Part shown: in pieces, positions 8,036-15,790 of the stretch
How positions within the stretch are numbered: the stretch's first letter is position 1
How the letters are laid out: every line of letters begins with the position of its first letter
Source: Pseudomonadota bacterium
Lineage (GTDB): Bacteria; Pseudomonadota; Alphaproteobacteria; SHVZ01
Length of the DNA stretch: 64,000 nt
NCBI GenBank assembly: GCA_016195085.1
Contig: JACQAG010000018.1
Location: 58,208 to 122,207 of the forward strand
Direction: 5' to 3'
The notes under the pieces: model-generated
What the model was told of the DNA's origin: nothing
Seen by the model: only the letters and a program-made list of their open reading frames with translations
Databases searched by the model: none
Position numbers and translations under genes: made by a program

Positions 8036-9766
8036 TCATCGTTCTTCCTCCAACTTGTACGCTGGTAACGTCGTGAGCCGTTTGTCCTCGACGGGGCCAC
8101 CCACCGTGAAGTGGTAGAAGCTCTGCCAGTCGCGCGAAGAGATGCCGAACACCTCGTGAACGGGGTCATCGAAATAGCAGCCGATCCCGGTAGAACGAAT
8201 GCACGCCTCTTCAGCTTCGAGATACAGTACCTGGCCTACGAGACCGGCCTCCCAGAAGAGATTTCGATAGAACGCAGCGCCGTAGGTAACCAAGCTGTCC
8301 ATGAAGTCGGCGATCATCCCTAGGCTGAAGGCCCCATCTCCCGCGATGTCCTGACCGCAGGAGACGCTCGCAGCCAGAGCGCGGCAGTCCCCTTCTTTGA
8401 GCAGGTACAGCGGGAGCCCACGCGGGCACGACGGAGGGCGCCGCCACAGGAACTCGCTCCCCATCGCTTGCCGGAGTGGCTCGACCTTCTCCGGATCGCG
8501 AGCAAGCGCGTAGAGACCAGGAGAAAGGTCGTTCACGCGGTGCACGAAGAGGCCCAGGTGGATGCGCGGGCGCCAGGGAATAGCGTCCCACGGCACGGAT
8601 CGCCCGTCTCGGATGGGCACGAGACGAGCGAGCATCCGGAAGAACGTCGCCGCGGAAATGGCGGTGGATGCGTCCATGCTCACGGCACTCCTGCGCCCCA
8701 GGATGACTCTCTCGGCGGTGGCCGCGCCAGACCGCACTGGAGCCATGAAACACTCGCCCTCCGAAGGAAACCCCGAGAACTCTTCGTCGATCGAGTTTGC
8801 TTCCCGCGAGGCGGCCAGAGCGACCAGGTCGATTACCGGCCAATCGACGCTGTGCTCGGGACTGAGAGCGTTGGCCGTGCCATACCACCGGGAAGCCGCC
8901 AGTTCACGTAGGGTTTCTTCTGGTGGACGCAGGCCCCGGGACGTGGCTCCATTTCCCGGTACGACGAGCGCCAGGAGTTCGGGATGCTCTCGTTCCACAC
9001 CGACATAGTCCGCAGCGCGGTCGAGACCAAGGAGTCGTGAGACATCGGTGTCGCTCACATGATCGAGGAGGTGGAGTTTCCACCCGAGGGCGGCCGCCGC
9101 GTAGCGCATCGTCCCCAGCGCATGACCAACATCGTGTTGGCAATAGCGGAACGCCCGCTCGCCGTACTTCCATGCCTCCCGCCAGTGAATGGAGGACAGT
9201 CCCACGAGGAAGGCACCCTCCGGACACGCGCCCATCAGGGCTGTCCAGACCGAAGGGTCAAGATCTGCCCGGCGCTCGAGACCGTGCTCCTGCGGCGCGT
9301 AGTGATAGACGCCGGGACGGTCGTGGACGGCGCATAGCGCAGGCAGCAGTGCATATCCCTCCGTCGGGTGCAGGTTTCCGCTCGAAGGATTGGCGCGCAG
9401 AGACCACGTGGTATCGCGAAACCGCTTCCAGGCGGTCAGGGACAGGGCGTAGCGGAAGAAGAGTGAGATGGACTCGATCGAAAGCGGGGCCGGCTCCATG
9501 GTGTCTGTGACATAGAGCTGCCAGTACGGCAGCACCCGCCCTTTTTGGAGGAGAGGAAGGCGAAGCAGCGGCGCCCCATGGTAGCGGCGAAACGGATCCG
9601 GCTGCGTCGCCCAATCCAGGTAGTCAAGCGACGCGGCGTAGCGATGATGGTGGTGCTTGGTTCGCTCGTGATAGGCCGCCACGATTTCTTCGGCGCAAAG
9701 GTCGCCGCCCGCGGCAATAGCGCCCGACGGATCCGACCCGGCGATGGTCAAGGCAATCGGCGTCAT
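8036..9766 (-). CDS. SagB-type double nitroreductase-fold dehydrogenase with ThiD-derived N-terminus
   Basis: The body is a two-domain SagB/ThcOx-like protein. It starts with YHERTKHHHHRY, then DYLDWATQPDPFRRY, a nitroreductase core with SLRANPSSGNLHPTEGY, and a second related half with LGRRSAVSMD, LSPGLYALARDP and LVTYGAAFYRNLFWEAG. These families oxidise azolines or act as FMN oxidoreductases; stand-alone long forms have no firmly known role. The first ~16 residues (MTPIALTIAGSDPSG) are the N-terminus of ThiD, the HMP-phosphate kinase. The ATG at 9766 overlaps a TenA stop codon (ATGA) and has the GGAG site of a native thiD. So this SagB gene seems to be expressed from a captured thiD start. 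No YcaO or other azole-forming partner is nearby. Confidence 0.8.
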   Translation of the reverse strand: MTPIALTIAGSDPSGAIAAGGDLCAEEIVAAYHERTKHHHHRYAASLDYLDWATQPDPFRRYHGAPLLRLPLLQKGRVLPYWQLYVTDTMEPAPLSIESISLFFRYALSLTAWKRFRDTTWSLRANPSSGNLHPTEGYALLPALCAVHDRPGVYHYAPQEHGLERRADLDPSVWTALMGACPEGAFLVGLSSIHWREAWKYGERAFRYCQHDVGHALGTMRYAAAALGWKLHLLDHVSDTDVSRLLGLDRAADYVGVEREHPELLALVVPGNGATSRGLRPPEETLRELAASRWYGTANALSPEHSVDWPVIDLVALAASREANSIDEEFSGFPSEGECFMAPVRSGAATAERVILGRRSAVSMDASTAISAATFFRMLARLVPIRDGRSVPWDAIPWRPRIHLGLFVHRVNDLSPGLYALARDPEKVEPLRQAMGSEFLWRRPPSCPRGLPLYLLKEGDCRALAASVSCGQDIAGDGAFSLGMIADFMDSLVTYGAAFYRNLFWEAGLVGQVLYLEAEEACIRSTGIGCYFDDPVHEVFGISSRDWQSFYHFTVGGPVEDKRLTTLPAYKLEEER

Positions 9767-9942
9767 GCTCGGTGCTCCGCCATGGCAGCGAAGAAATTCA
9801 GCTCGCACCACATTGCGTACGCGTAGGCATCCTGAACCGCCGGGGTGCCTTTCGCCATCGAGTCCAGTAACGATTCAACTCGCGTGGCGAGGGCCTGAAA
9901 ATGAGGGCCACTGTACGTGGTGATCCATTGTTGGTACGGATT
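9763..9942 (-). pseudogene. TenA (thiaminase II family) C-terminal fragment
   Basis: Reading leftwards, 59 codons ending at 9763 encode NPYQQWITTYSG followed by AYAMWCELNFFAAM, the C-terminal part of TenA-family aminopyrimidine hydrolases of thiamine salvage. Nothing recognisable of the N-terminal two thirds remains upstream; the sequence between here and 10004 is uninformative. Its stop overlaps the thiD-derived ATG, the usual tenA-thiD coupling, so both ends come from a former thiamine operon. Confidence 0.65.
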
Positions 9943-10004
9943 ACCCGTTCGGCGACCTTCACTGCCTCTGCAATCCAGTGTAAGGCGGCGCGGCGCGCGA
10001 CTCT

Positions 10005-11054
10005 CTAGAGTTTTGCCGCGAAGTCACGGTTTACTTGCTTCAATGTCTTGTCTGTGCCCAAGAAGGCGTGCTTGGACATGTCGGCGCTGAAGCGGCTGGC
10101 TGGCGGCTGGCGACCGAGGGCTTCAGCCATGCTGCGGATATGGTGCGGGCCCGCGCCGCAGCACACCCCGAGATAGCTTATGCCAAGCGCGAACGCGTCT
10201 CGCGCGAAATCGGCGATCTCGTAGCGGTTGCAGGTGAACGGATCGAGCCCCGTCGGGAAGGGGCGGCCTGCCGGGAATTTTTCATAGCCATGGTCGCGCA
10301 GGGACTGAAAAGTGGGTTCTTGCTCGTTGGTCCGATAAGGGACCGGCAGCGCTGCCATCGGCCCTTTGATCGCTGAGCGTATTTTTTTCAACAGCGGCAT
10401 CATCGAGCGAGGGCCGCGAATGCAATTGAGGCCAACGACGCTCGCCCCGGCATCTTCGAGGCGTTTGCAGGCATCGGAGACTGTCCAATCTTCGCGGGTC
10501 AGATCCGAACGGTGCATCGCCAAGGTGACCACGACCGGCACTCCCGCCGCCTTTGCCGCCTTGAGCGCGACGAGCGCCTCCTTCGCGTAGGAGAAGGTCT
10601 CGGCGACGATCATGTCGATGCCGGCCTCTGCGGCCCAGCCCACCTGCTCCTCGAACATCTCCTGCGCGGCCCGAGCGCTCGCCGCGTCGCCAGGGTCATA
10701 GATGTTAGTGTTGCAAATATTGCCCGCGACCAGTGCTGCAGTCTCCGTCGCCACCTCCTTGGCGATTCTGAGGGCCTGGCGGTTCATTGTCTGGAGGTCC
10801 GACTCGCGACCGATGAGCCTCAGCTTCTCCCGGTGCGCGTAATAGGTGAATGCTTCGACCACGTCCGAACCGGCATGGACGAACTCTCGGTGCAGCCCGG
10901 CGACCATCTCGGGATGCTCAAGTACGACTTCCGGGACGAAGGCCCCGGCCTGCAGATAGCCGCGACGCTCGAACTCGAAAAGGTAGCCCTCGGCGCAAAT
11001 GACCGGTCCCGCGGCTAGGCGCTCCATCAATCCAAGCTTCTTGGTTTGTGTCAT
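10005..11054 (-). CDS. Homocysteine S-methyltransferase family protein (BHMT-like)
   Basis: A 349-residue TIM-barrel methyltransferase of the zinc-dependent homocysteine S-methyltransferase (pfam02574) family. The zinc ligands are in place: Cys211 in VVGLNCIRGP, and the Cys298-Cys299 pair in YLGVCCGAGPHHIR. The ATG is preceded by GGGGGAA. The overall length and the FTYYAHREKL region resemble betaine-homocysteine methyltransferases more than the short MmuM type. Expected reaction: transfer of a methyl group from betaine, dimethylsulfoniopropionate or S-methylmethionine to homocysteine. It sits in the tRNA-Met island, upstream of the TenA/SagB fusion on the same strand but separated by about 60 bp of relic sequence. 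Confidence 0.88.
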   Translation of the reverse strand: MTQTKKLGLMERLAAGPVICAEGYLFEFERRGYLQAGAFVPEVVLEHPEMVAGLHREFVHAGSDVVEAFTYYAHREKLRLIGRESDLQTMNRQALRIAKEVATETAALVAGNICNTNIYDPGDAASARAAQEMFEEQVGWAAEAGIDMIVAETFSYAKEALVALKAAKAAGVPVVVTLAMHRSDLTREDWTVSDACKRLEDAGASVVGLNCIRGPRSMMPLLKKIRSAIKGPMAALPVPYRTNEQEPTFQSLRDHGYEKFPAGRPFPTGLDPFTCNRYEIADFARDAFALGISYLGVCCGAGPHHIRSMAEALGRQPPASRFSADMSKHAFLGTDKTLKQVNRDFAAKL

Positions 11055-11218
11055 CGCCGTATTCCCCCGCGTGACCGCTGTAGCCCTATTGAAGCCACTA
11101 ATGTTCGCGATGCACCATCATTTTCCGATGCTCGCTGGAAGCTGTTCTGGATGCGGCACTAATTTGTCTTCTGCAAACTCGAGGCGATATCTCCTTTAAT
11201 AGCCTGCACTGCTCTTCA

Positions 11219-11332
11219 ATGGACATCGATCCGGCTTTGGCGGTGATTGACCGAATTGGATCGGTGGTGTCGGGTGCGATGAATCTATCGGCCGACGAGA
11301 AAGCGCCAGAGTACGACGATGACACTGGATAG
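11219..11332 (+). CDS. Small ORF, 37 aa, paralogous to the relic at 7802
   Basis: The ORF encodes MDIDPALAVIDRIGSVV, then AMNLSADEKAP and an acidic tail ending DDDTG. Its first 25 residues match the 7802 relic at 18 positions, with many synonymous differences, which argues for a translated sequence. No good ribosome-binding site is visible, so it could also be the preserved tail of a lost gene. It is the only candidate gene in the 11055-11464 gap. The amphipathic start and acidic end might suit a peptide substrate, but this is speculation. Confidence 0.35.
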   Translation: MDIDPALAVIDRIGSVVSGAMNLSADEKAPEYDDDTG

Positions 11333-11464
11333 CAGCTCTTGTCCAAACTCGCGGCTATGCCGTGCGCGGCGATTGTGCAGGAGAGCTCTTCTCACATTGG
11401 GCCAGGCGTCATTCCCGATTCCACTCGTAACTAACCACCTCAACACTCTTGCCAGTCGCGTGAC

Positions 11465-11827
11465 CTATGCTGGGTGTTCCGAATGCCTGCGTAAGTCCCA
11501 GATTTCATAGAGGGCTAACGCCAGGATGAGCACGCCGACAATGGCGACGTTCGCTGTCGGCACCAAAGCCACCATGCCGAGGACCCAGGGCGAGACCGCT
11601 AACCACACACCCAAAGCGACGTTGACCCATTCCTCCCAAACACTGAAGGCCGTCAGCGTGATGTTCTGCAATACGACCAATACCAGCCCGACCACGACAG
11701 CGTTTGTTGTTACTGTCTGGTCGTTGGCAAATTGAAGTGCCCATGGTGAGACGGACAGCCAGATGCCCAGGGCCAGGTTGAGCCAATCCTCCCACTGCTC
11801 AGGTCGCGAGAACTTGCCGATCGCCAT
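11465..11827 (-). CDS. SPW-repeat membrane protein
   Basis: A 120-residue integral membrane protein with four hydrophobic segments arranged as two SPW repeats. Each repeat has W-x-x-W-x-N-x-A-L-G-x-W-L followed by VSPW: first EDWLNLALGIWLSVSPWAL, then EEWVNVALGVWLAVSPWVL. The start follows a GAGGCAAC ribosome site. SPW proteins are of unknown function, often found with stress or envelope genes. Two repeats are normal for the family. It lies within the tRNA-Met island. Confidence 0.9.
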   Translation of the reverse strand: MAIGKFSRPEQWEDWLNLALGIWLSVSPWALQFANDQTVTTNAVVVGLVLVVLQNITLTAFSVWEEWVNVALGVWLAVSPWVLGMVALVPTANVAIVGVLILALALYEIWDLRRHSEHPA

Positions 11828-11878
11828 GTTGCCTCCTCGAACCGCCAGGCGGTTCTAGCCGGTATTCGGGCTTAGGGC

Positions 11879-11998
11879 CTATCTCCCCAGGCTTTCCCGC
11901 TGGGCCTTCGTTCCAAGGCCAATCCGGTTCGCCGTCTTGGACCGCTCCTCTGAATACCGAGGGGCGACCATCGGATAATCGGCCGGTACCAGCTTCAT
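11879..11998 (-). pseudogene. MucR/Ros-family regulator C-terminal remnant
   Basis: Thirty-nine codons on the minus strand encode VPADYPMVAPRYSEERS followed by RIGLGTK. This is the characteristic C-terminal motif of the alphaproteobacterial MucR/Ros zinc-finger regulators. Upstream, the expected zinc-finger and TPEEYRAKW-like region can only be followed in pieces through several frame changes (to about 12143). The gene is therefore broken. A 114-codon open frame spanning 11799-12143 in another frame is not a real protein. The rest of 11828-12200 shows nothing else. Confidence 0.6.
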
Positions 11999-12200
11999 CT
12001 TGCCGCTCGATCTCTTCGTGGTTCAAGTCATTGCCTGTGCGGCGTCGTTCTACGCGCACGTGTTTTTCGACAAGGAATATCACGTCGAGGGATCGCGGCT
12101 TCGGCAGTTCGCGTGGTTTAGACGGATGCAGGAACTTCGCCATTCGATCCGAACTCTTCCGTTTGAATTTCTTCCGCGTGGTCTCGGGACGAATTCTTGT

Positions 12201-12392
12201 CTAAGCCACGCTGCTTCGACCCCCGGGTAGATGTCGATAAAGTGTCGATGGTGCGACGTTCAACCGGCGCGCGACTTCCTCAACGGTGATCTCGGCATCT
12301 TGCAGCATCGCCTTTGCGGCAGTCAGATCACGGCCAGACAGGGATGGCGGCCGACCACCCTTGCGGCCACGTGCACGGGCTGCGTCTGTCCG
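12201..12392 (-). pseudogene. Serine resolvase/invertase C-terminal fragment
   Basis: The frame reads ARARGRKGGRPPSLSGRDL, then DAEITVEEVARRLNVAPS and TLYRHLPGG. This is the linker and C-terminal helix-turn-helix of Pin/Tn3-resolvase-type serine recombinases. A stop codon upstream at 12393-12395 removes the catalytic domain. It is a relic of a transposon or invertible element in the island. Confidence 0.8.
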
Positions 12393-12431
12393 CTAAAGTG
12401 CACTGATTATCCTTCGACGAGGGAGGTCACG

Positions 12432-13172
12432 ATGCGTTTCGGGACAACCGCACTCTTGCTCCTCAGCACCGCCGCCTTTGCAGGATCTGCTGCCGCACAA
12501 ACGACGCCCACACCATCGCCGACGACGCGAACGGTGGTCGCGGCAACCAAGTTGCCAAGCGTGATCGACACCCCGCTCCAATTCAAAGCCGTGAGTATCA
12601 CCATTCCACCAGGAGCGATGAGCCGTGTCACGGCACCTACCGGCATTCTCTACCAGCTTGCTGGATCGACGGAGATCTCGATCGGTGGAGAGTCAAAAAC
12701 ATTGACCGCTGGGGATGGACTATTTATCGCCGGTGGAAAGGCAGCGTTATTGAAGGCGGGAAGCGCGGAGGCCTCGACTTTCCTCCACTTCCTACTTGCG
12801 TCAACTGGCGAGGTAGATAGCCCTCTCGGGACAGCACCCGCCGACGTGAAGGAGCTCTATCGCACTGCGGCACCGATACCCAACCTTAAGCCCGGCAGTT
12901 ACGATCTCAACCTGACGCGGGTCACCTTTCCAGCACACATGGCATCCAACCCGCCACATCATCGCTCAGGAGCGGCACTCTACTACATCATCTCCGGAAC
13001 TGGCGCTAACACGGTCGAAGGCAAGACAGAGGCTAGAGGACCCGGCTCATTTATTTACGAGCCGTTCGGCCTCGTGCACCAGTGGGGAAATCCTGGGGAC
13101 ATGCCGCTGACGTTCCTGGCCTTCAACATCAATCAGGAAGGAGTTGCAGCGGTTGTTTCGGGTGCACCCTGA
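12432..13172 (+). CDS. Secreted cupin-domain protein
   Basis: The 246-residue product begins with a clear signal peptide (FGTTALLLLSTAAFAGSAAAQ), so it is exported. Two beta-barrel halves follow. The first has ITIPPGAMSRV and GGESKTLTAGDGLFI. The second is a cupin with NPPHHRSGAALYYIISG, then PGSFIYEPFGLVHQWGN, giving the usual His/Glu metal-binding pattern. The ATG at 12432 has a strong GGGAGGT site; an open frame upstream of it overlaps the resolvase fragment antisense and is not coding. The substrate is unknown; bicupins bind small ligands or act as oxidases or isomerases. Confidence 0.75.
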   Translation: MRFGTTALLLLSTAAFAGSAAAQTTPTPSPTTRTVVAATKLPSVIDTPLQFKAVSITIPPGAMSRVTAPTGILYQLAGSTEISIGGESKTLTAGDGLFIAGGKAALLKAGSAEASTFLHFLLASTGEVDSPLGTAPADVKELYRTAAPIPNLKPGSYDLNLTRVTFPAHMASNPPHHRSGAALYYIISGTGANTVEGKTEARGPGSFIYEPFGLVHQWGNPGDMPLTFLAFNINQEGVAAVVSGAP

Positions 13173-13178
13173 AGACTC

Positions 13179-13349
13179 ATGGCTGTCATGGCCCGATTTT
13201 CGCTACCAAAAGACGTGATCCCGCAAGATACATTGCACATGGCAAGCGCCTTCATCGCCCGCTACGGTGATCGCGCCGCGATCGAAGTTGCACTTCGACC
13301 TTGCCGCCGGGTATGTGAGTCTCCTGGCCAAGCTGCTCAATGGCGCTAA
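13179..13349 (+). CDS. Small hypothetical ORF, 56 aa
   Basis: The ATG lies 6 bp after the cupin stop. The first 38 residues (FSLPKDVIPQDTLHMASAF, then ARYGDRAAIEVALR) resemble the start of short alphaproteobacterial proteins of unknown function. The remainder reads as low-quality sequence, while another frame continues more plausibly (LAKLLNGAKKV). It may be a frameshifted remnant. Function unknown. Confidence 0.3.
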   Translation: MAVMARFSLPKDVIPQDTLHMASAFIARYGDRAAIEVALRPCRRVCESPGQAAQWR

Positions 13350-13488
13350 GAAGGTCCGACAACCCGCACCCCCCTAATGGGTGTGGAACTTGGCTTGAAT
13401 AACAGGCTAACGGCTTTCACTTGCTTGTCCGGCATTGAACTAGCCGACCGTGCGAAACCGCAAAAAAATGACGTAATCCGAAACACAC

Positions 13489-13515
13489 AACGGGGGCGTT
13501 GGCTCCTGCCCCGTT
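13489..13515. terminator. Hairpin homologous to the tRNA-Met terminator
   Basis: The inverted repeat AACGGGGGC / GCCCCGTT is followed on the plus strand by a T-rich stretch. It lies to the left of the partial tRNA copy, as the terminator at 15708-15745 lies to the left of the intact tRNA, and has similar arm sequences. This suggests the copied segment included the tRNA's downstream region. Confidence 0.45.
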
Positions 13516-13592
13516 TCGTTTCCCAAGTCCATTTATCAAAACAACCCAATCGCTTAGACCGGTGGGAGCGGAGGGATCTACTGCACTCCACC

Positions 13593-13641
13593 AATCGCCG
13601 CCCTGCGTGCCTATCGATCTATGGATGCACCGTAGCGGCGG
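13593..13641. repeat. 49-bp direct repeat, right copy
   Basis: Identical over 49 bp to 7469-7517. It runs directly into the 44-bp tRNA-Met 3'-half copy, so the repeat unit is the old sequence flanking the tRNA 3' end. Confidence 0.85.
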
Positions 13642-13675
13642 ACGGATTTGAACCGCCGACCAAGGGATTATGATT
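13632..13675 (-). repeat. tRNA-Met 3'-half copy (att-like site)
   Basis: These 44 bp are identical to 15793-15836 in the intact tRNA-Met, covering the anticodon loop, T arm and acceptor 3' strand; the identity stops at the anticodon stem. This is the classical extent of an integrase attachment core. It pairs with the intact tRNA to bracket about 2.1 kb that contains the MASE1-PAS gene. The rest of 13350-14069 holds no gene I can support. Confidence 0.8.
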
Positions 13676-14069
13676 TTGGTGCGCCAATGAGACTCCTCAA
13701 TCGATTACGCGATCGAGGGCACGCACCAGGGGGACGTTTCGCCATCCGCACCTCACACGGGAGCGAGAGGTGATGATCTGTGCAGGAGCGCGGGCCACGC
13801 TTAGGTTCGGCCCGAGTTCGAGCAGAGGCAGGCTCGCCAGCACAAGGAGCGAGTCGACAACATTTACATTGTTAACAACGAGCCGCGCCCGGCTCTCCGC
13901 GTTCGTATGGTATTTAGCGTGAATTGCTAGTATTGCTGGGATCAACTCGCGGCCTCGGTTATGGGGCCGATGCCCGCGAGCCATTCTGCCGCTGCCGTGG
14001 CCGTGAGTAACTCGGCACGGGCGGTCGCAAGTGTCGTCACGCGTAAGGAAAATCGGGCAAGCGGTCGAC

Positions 14070-15509
14070 ATGATTCCGTCGCTTCATGGTCGCTTCGCCA
14101 CTCGTGGTGGGCTCGTCGCGGTTGCGCGCTATGGTGCCCTGCTGGTCCTGGTCGGCGTGCCTTATGCGCTTATGGCAAAGGCCTCGTTTATGCTGGCCTC
14201 GCCGTCGCCGATCTGGCCGCCCACTGGCTTTGCCATCGCCGCCGTCTTGCTCTGGGGCTACCGGGTCTGGCCCGCGATCCTCATCGGCGCCTTCCTCGTC
14301 AACTTCACCACCGAGGGTTCGCTCTACGCCTCGGCCGCGATCGCCGCCGGCAACACCCTGGAGGCTTTGGTCGGCGGCGATCTCGTTCTCTCCTGGTCGG
14401 GCGGTACCGACACCTTCCAGACGCCGGGGAGGATAGCACGGTTCGCGCTCATCGTCTGGATCGCTTCCTCGATCAGTGCCACCGTCGGGGTCAGCAGCAT
14501 CAGCTTTGCGGGCTTCGCGCCCTGGGATGCGTTCGCCTCGATCTGGGTCACCTGGTGGCTGGGCGACATGGCGGGCGCGCTAGTGGTGACGCCGGTCATC
14601 GTGCTTTGGGTGAAGAATACCGAGCCGCACACGGGAGTGGCACAGGCAATCGAGCTCATGCTGCTATTGGCCGCCACGGCGCTGGTCGGGCTCATCGCCT
14701 TCAGCCCGCTCCTGGAGCAGACCTCGAACCGCGATGCGCTTGGTTTTCTCGGCATCTTGCCGTTGTTCTGGGCGGCGTTGCGCCGCGGACCGCGGGACAC
14801 CGTGAGCGTCGCCTTGGTGCTGGCAGGGTTCGCCATCTGGGGTGCGGTGGTCGGAGGCGGACCTTTCGCCCGCTCTGGCCTGTACGGGACCCTCAACCTG
14901 ACAGTGATGTTCATGGTTAGCGTCACTGTGCCGAGCCTTGTACTAAGCGCCGAGGTGGCGCGGCGCCGAAAGACGGAAGAGGAGCTGCGGCAGAAGCATG
15001 ACATCGTAGAACAGCGAGCCGAGCTGCATGCCGCCGCGCTTGCAGAGATCAACGCCGCCCTAAACTTGGCGAACGAACGTCGGATGCGGCTCGAAACCGA
15101 GCTCCATAAACACCGCATCCAGTTCTTGGAGGCGCAACGGTTAGCCAATCTCGGCGGCTGGAGCTGGGATATCGTCCACAATCTCGTGTCCGGTTCCGAT
15201 CATCTCTTCGCCATCTTCGGCGCATTGCCACATGAGATTTCCCAATCCCTGGAGGCGTTCCTGGAGCGCATTCACAAGGACGACCGGAAGCGGGTCGAGG
15301 CGCAACTCAGGAACGCGGCCAGAACCGCGGGTAAGTTCTGGTTCGAGACCAAAATCCTCCGTCCCGACGGCAGCCTGCGACATCTGAGGGCCGCGGGTGA
15401 GGCGGTGATCGACGAGGCCGGTATTCCCAGCCACCTGCTGGGCGTGTTCCACGACGTGACTGCCCGCAGGCAAGCGGAAGAGGCACTACGGAAGCCGATC
15501 AGCAGCTGA
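14070..15509 (+). CDS. MASE1-PAS sensory protein lacking an output domain
   Basis: A 479-residue protein with an N-terminal MASE1 integral-membrane sensor domain of about eight segments (SPSPIWPPTGFAIAAVLLW and WWLGDMAGALVVTPV are typical), then a coiled coil (about 290-350), then a PAS domain with LANLGGWSWDI, IHKDDRKRVEAQL and the terminal GVFHDVTARRQAEEAL. Such proteins normally continue into a histidine kinase, GGDEF or EAL domain. Here the frame stops nine codons after the PAS domain, and the downstream 280 bp contain only a short out-of-frame helical piece. A GTG at 14031 is an alternative start. The gene lies between two tRNA-Met att-like copies, and truncation by island formation is likely. 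Confidence 0.8.
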   Translation: MIPSLHGRFATRGGLVAVARYGALLVLVGVPYALMAKASFMLASPSPIWPPTGFAIAAVLLWGYRVWPAILIGAFLVNFTTEGSLYASAAIAAGNTLEALVGGDLVLSWSGGTDTFQTPGRIARFALIVWIASSISATVGVSSISFAGFAPWDAFASIWVTWWLGDMAGALVVTPVIVLWVKNTEPHTGVAQAIELMLLLAATALVGLIAFSPLLEQTSNRDALGFLGILPLFWAALRRGPRDTVSVALVLAGFAIWGAVVGGGPFARSGLYGTLNLTVMFMVSVTVPSLVLSAEVARRRKTEEELRQKHDIVEQRAELHAAALAEINAALNLANERRMRLETELHKHRIQFLEAQRLANLGGWSWDIVHNLVSGSDHLFAIFGALPHEISQSLEAFLERIHKDDRKRVEAQLRNAARTAGKFWFETKILRPDGSLRHLRAAGEAVIDEAGIPSHLLGVFHDVTARRQAEEALRKPISS

Positions 15510-15707
15510 GAGACGACGAACAAGCCGCGCGGCAATGCGATGCGCACATGGCGAAATGGCTAAAGAACGAGACTGTCTTTGCGTCAAGCACGCCGGTAGC
15601 CGATGACTAGGTGGACAGACCACGAACTTGAGGCGAACGCGCGTTCGCCCGCATGTCCACCCCTTGGTTTATCAAGCAACAGAAACCCGCAGAAACCGCG
15701 GTATTCT

Positions 15708-15745
15708 GAAGTAAAGAACGGGGCACGCAAGTTGCTGCCCCGTTC
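15708..15745 (-). terminator. Rho-independent terminator of tRNA-Met
   Basis: On the minus strand downstream of the tRNA, a perfect 10-bp stem (GAACGGGGCA / TGCCCCGTTC) is followed by TTTACTT. A second perfect hairpin (CCGCTGATT / AATCAGCGG) sits between it and the tRNA. Confidence 0.65.
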
Positions 15746-15790
15746 CCACATGTTACCGCTGATTCTTGAACTAAATCAGCGGCTTAAATC

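Noticed and set aside
8036..11332. A complete azole-peptide (TOMM) gene cluster around SagB
   Set aside because: No YcaO cyclodehydratase, SagC-like or export gene is present; only a SagB-type enzyme and two weak peptide candidates.
11799..12143. 114-codon minus-strand frame before the SPW gene
   Set aside because: The MucR motif is in another frame of the same stretch, so this frame is not the coding one.
13697..14071. 124-codon minus-strand frame in the gap before the MASE1 gene
   Set aside because: No ribosome site, no family resemblance and no conserved-looking segments.
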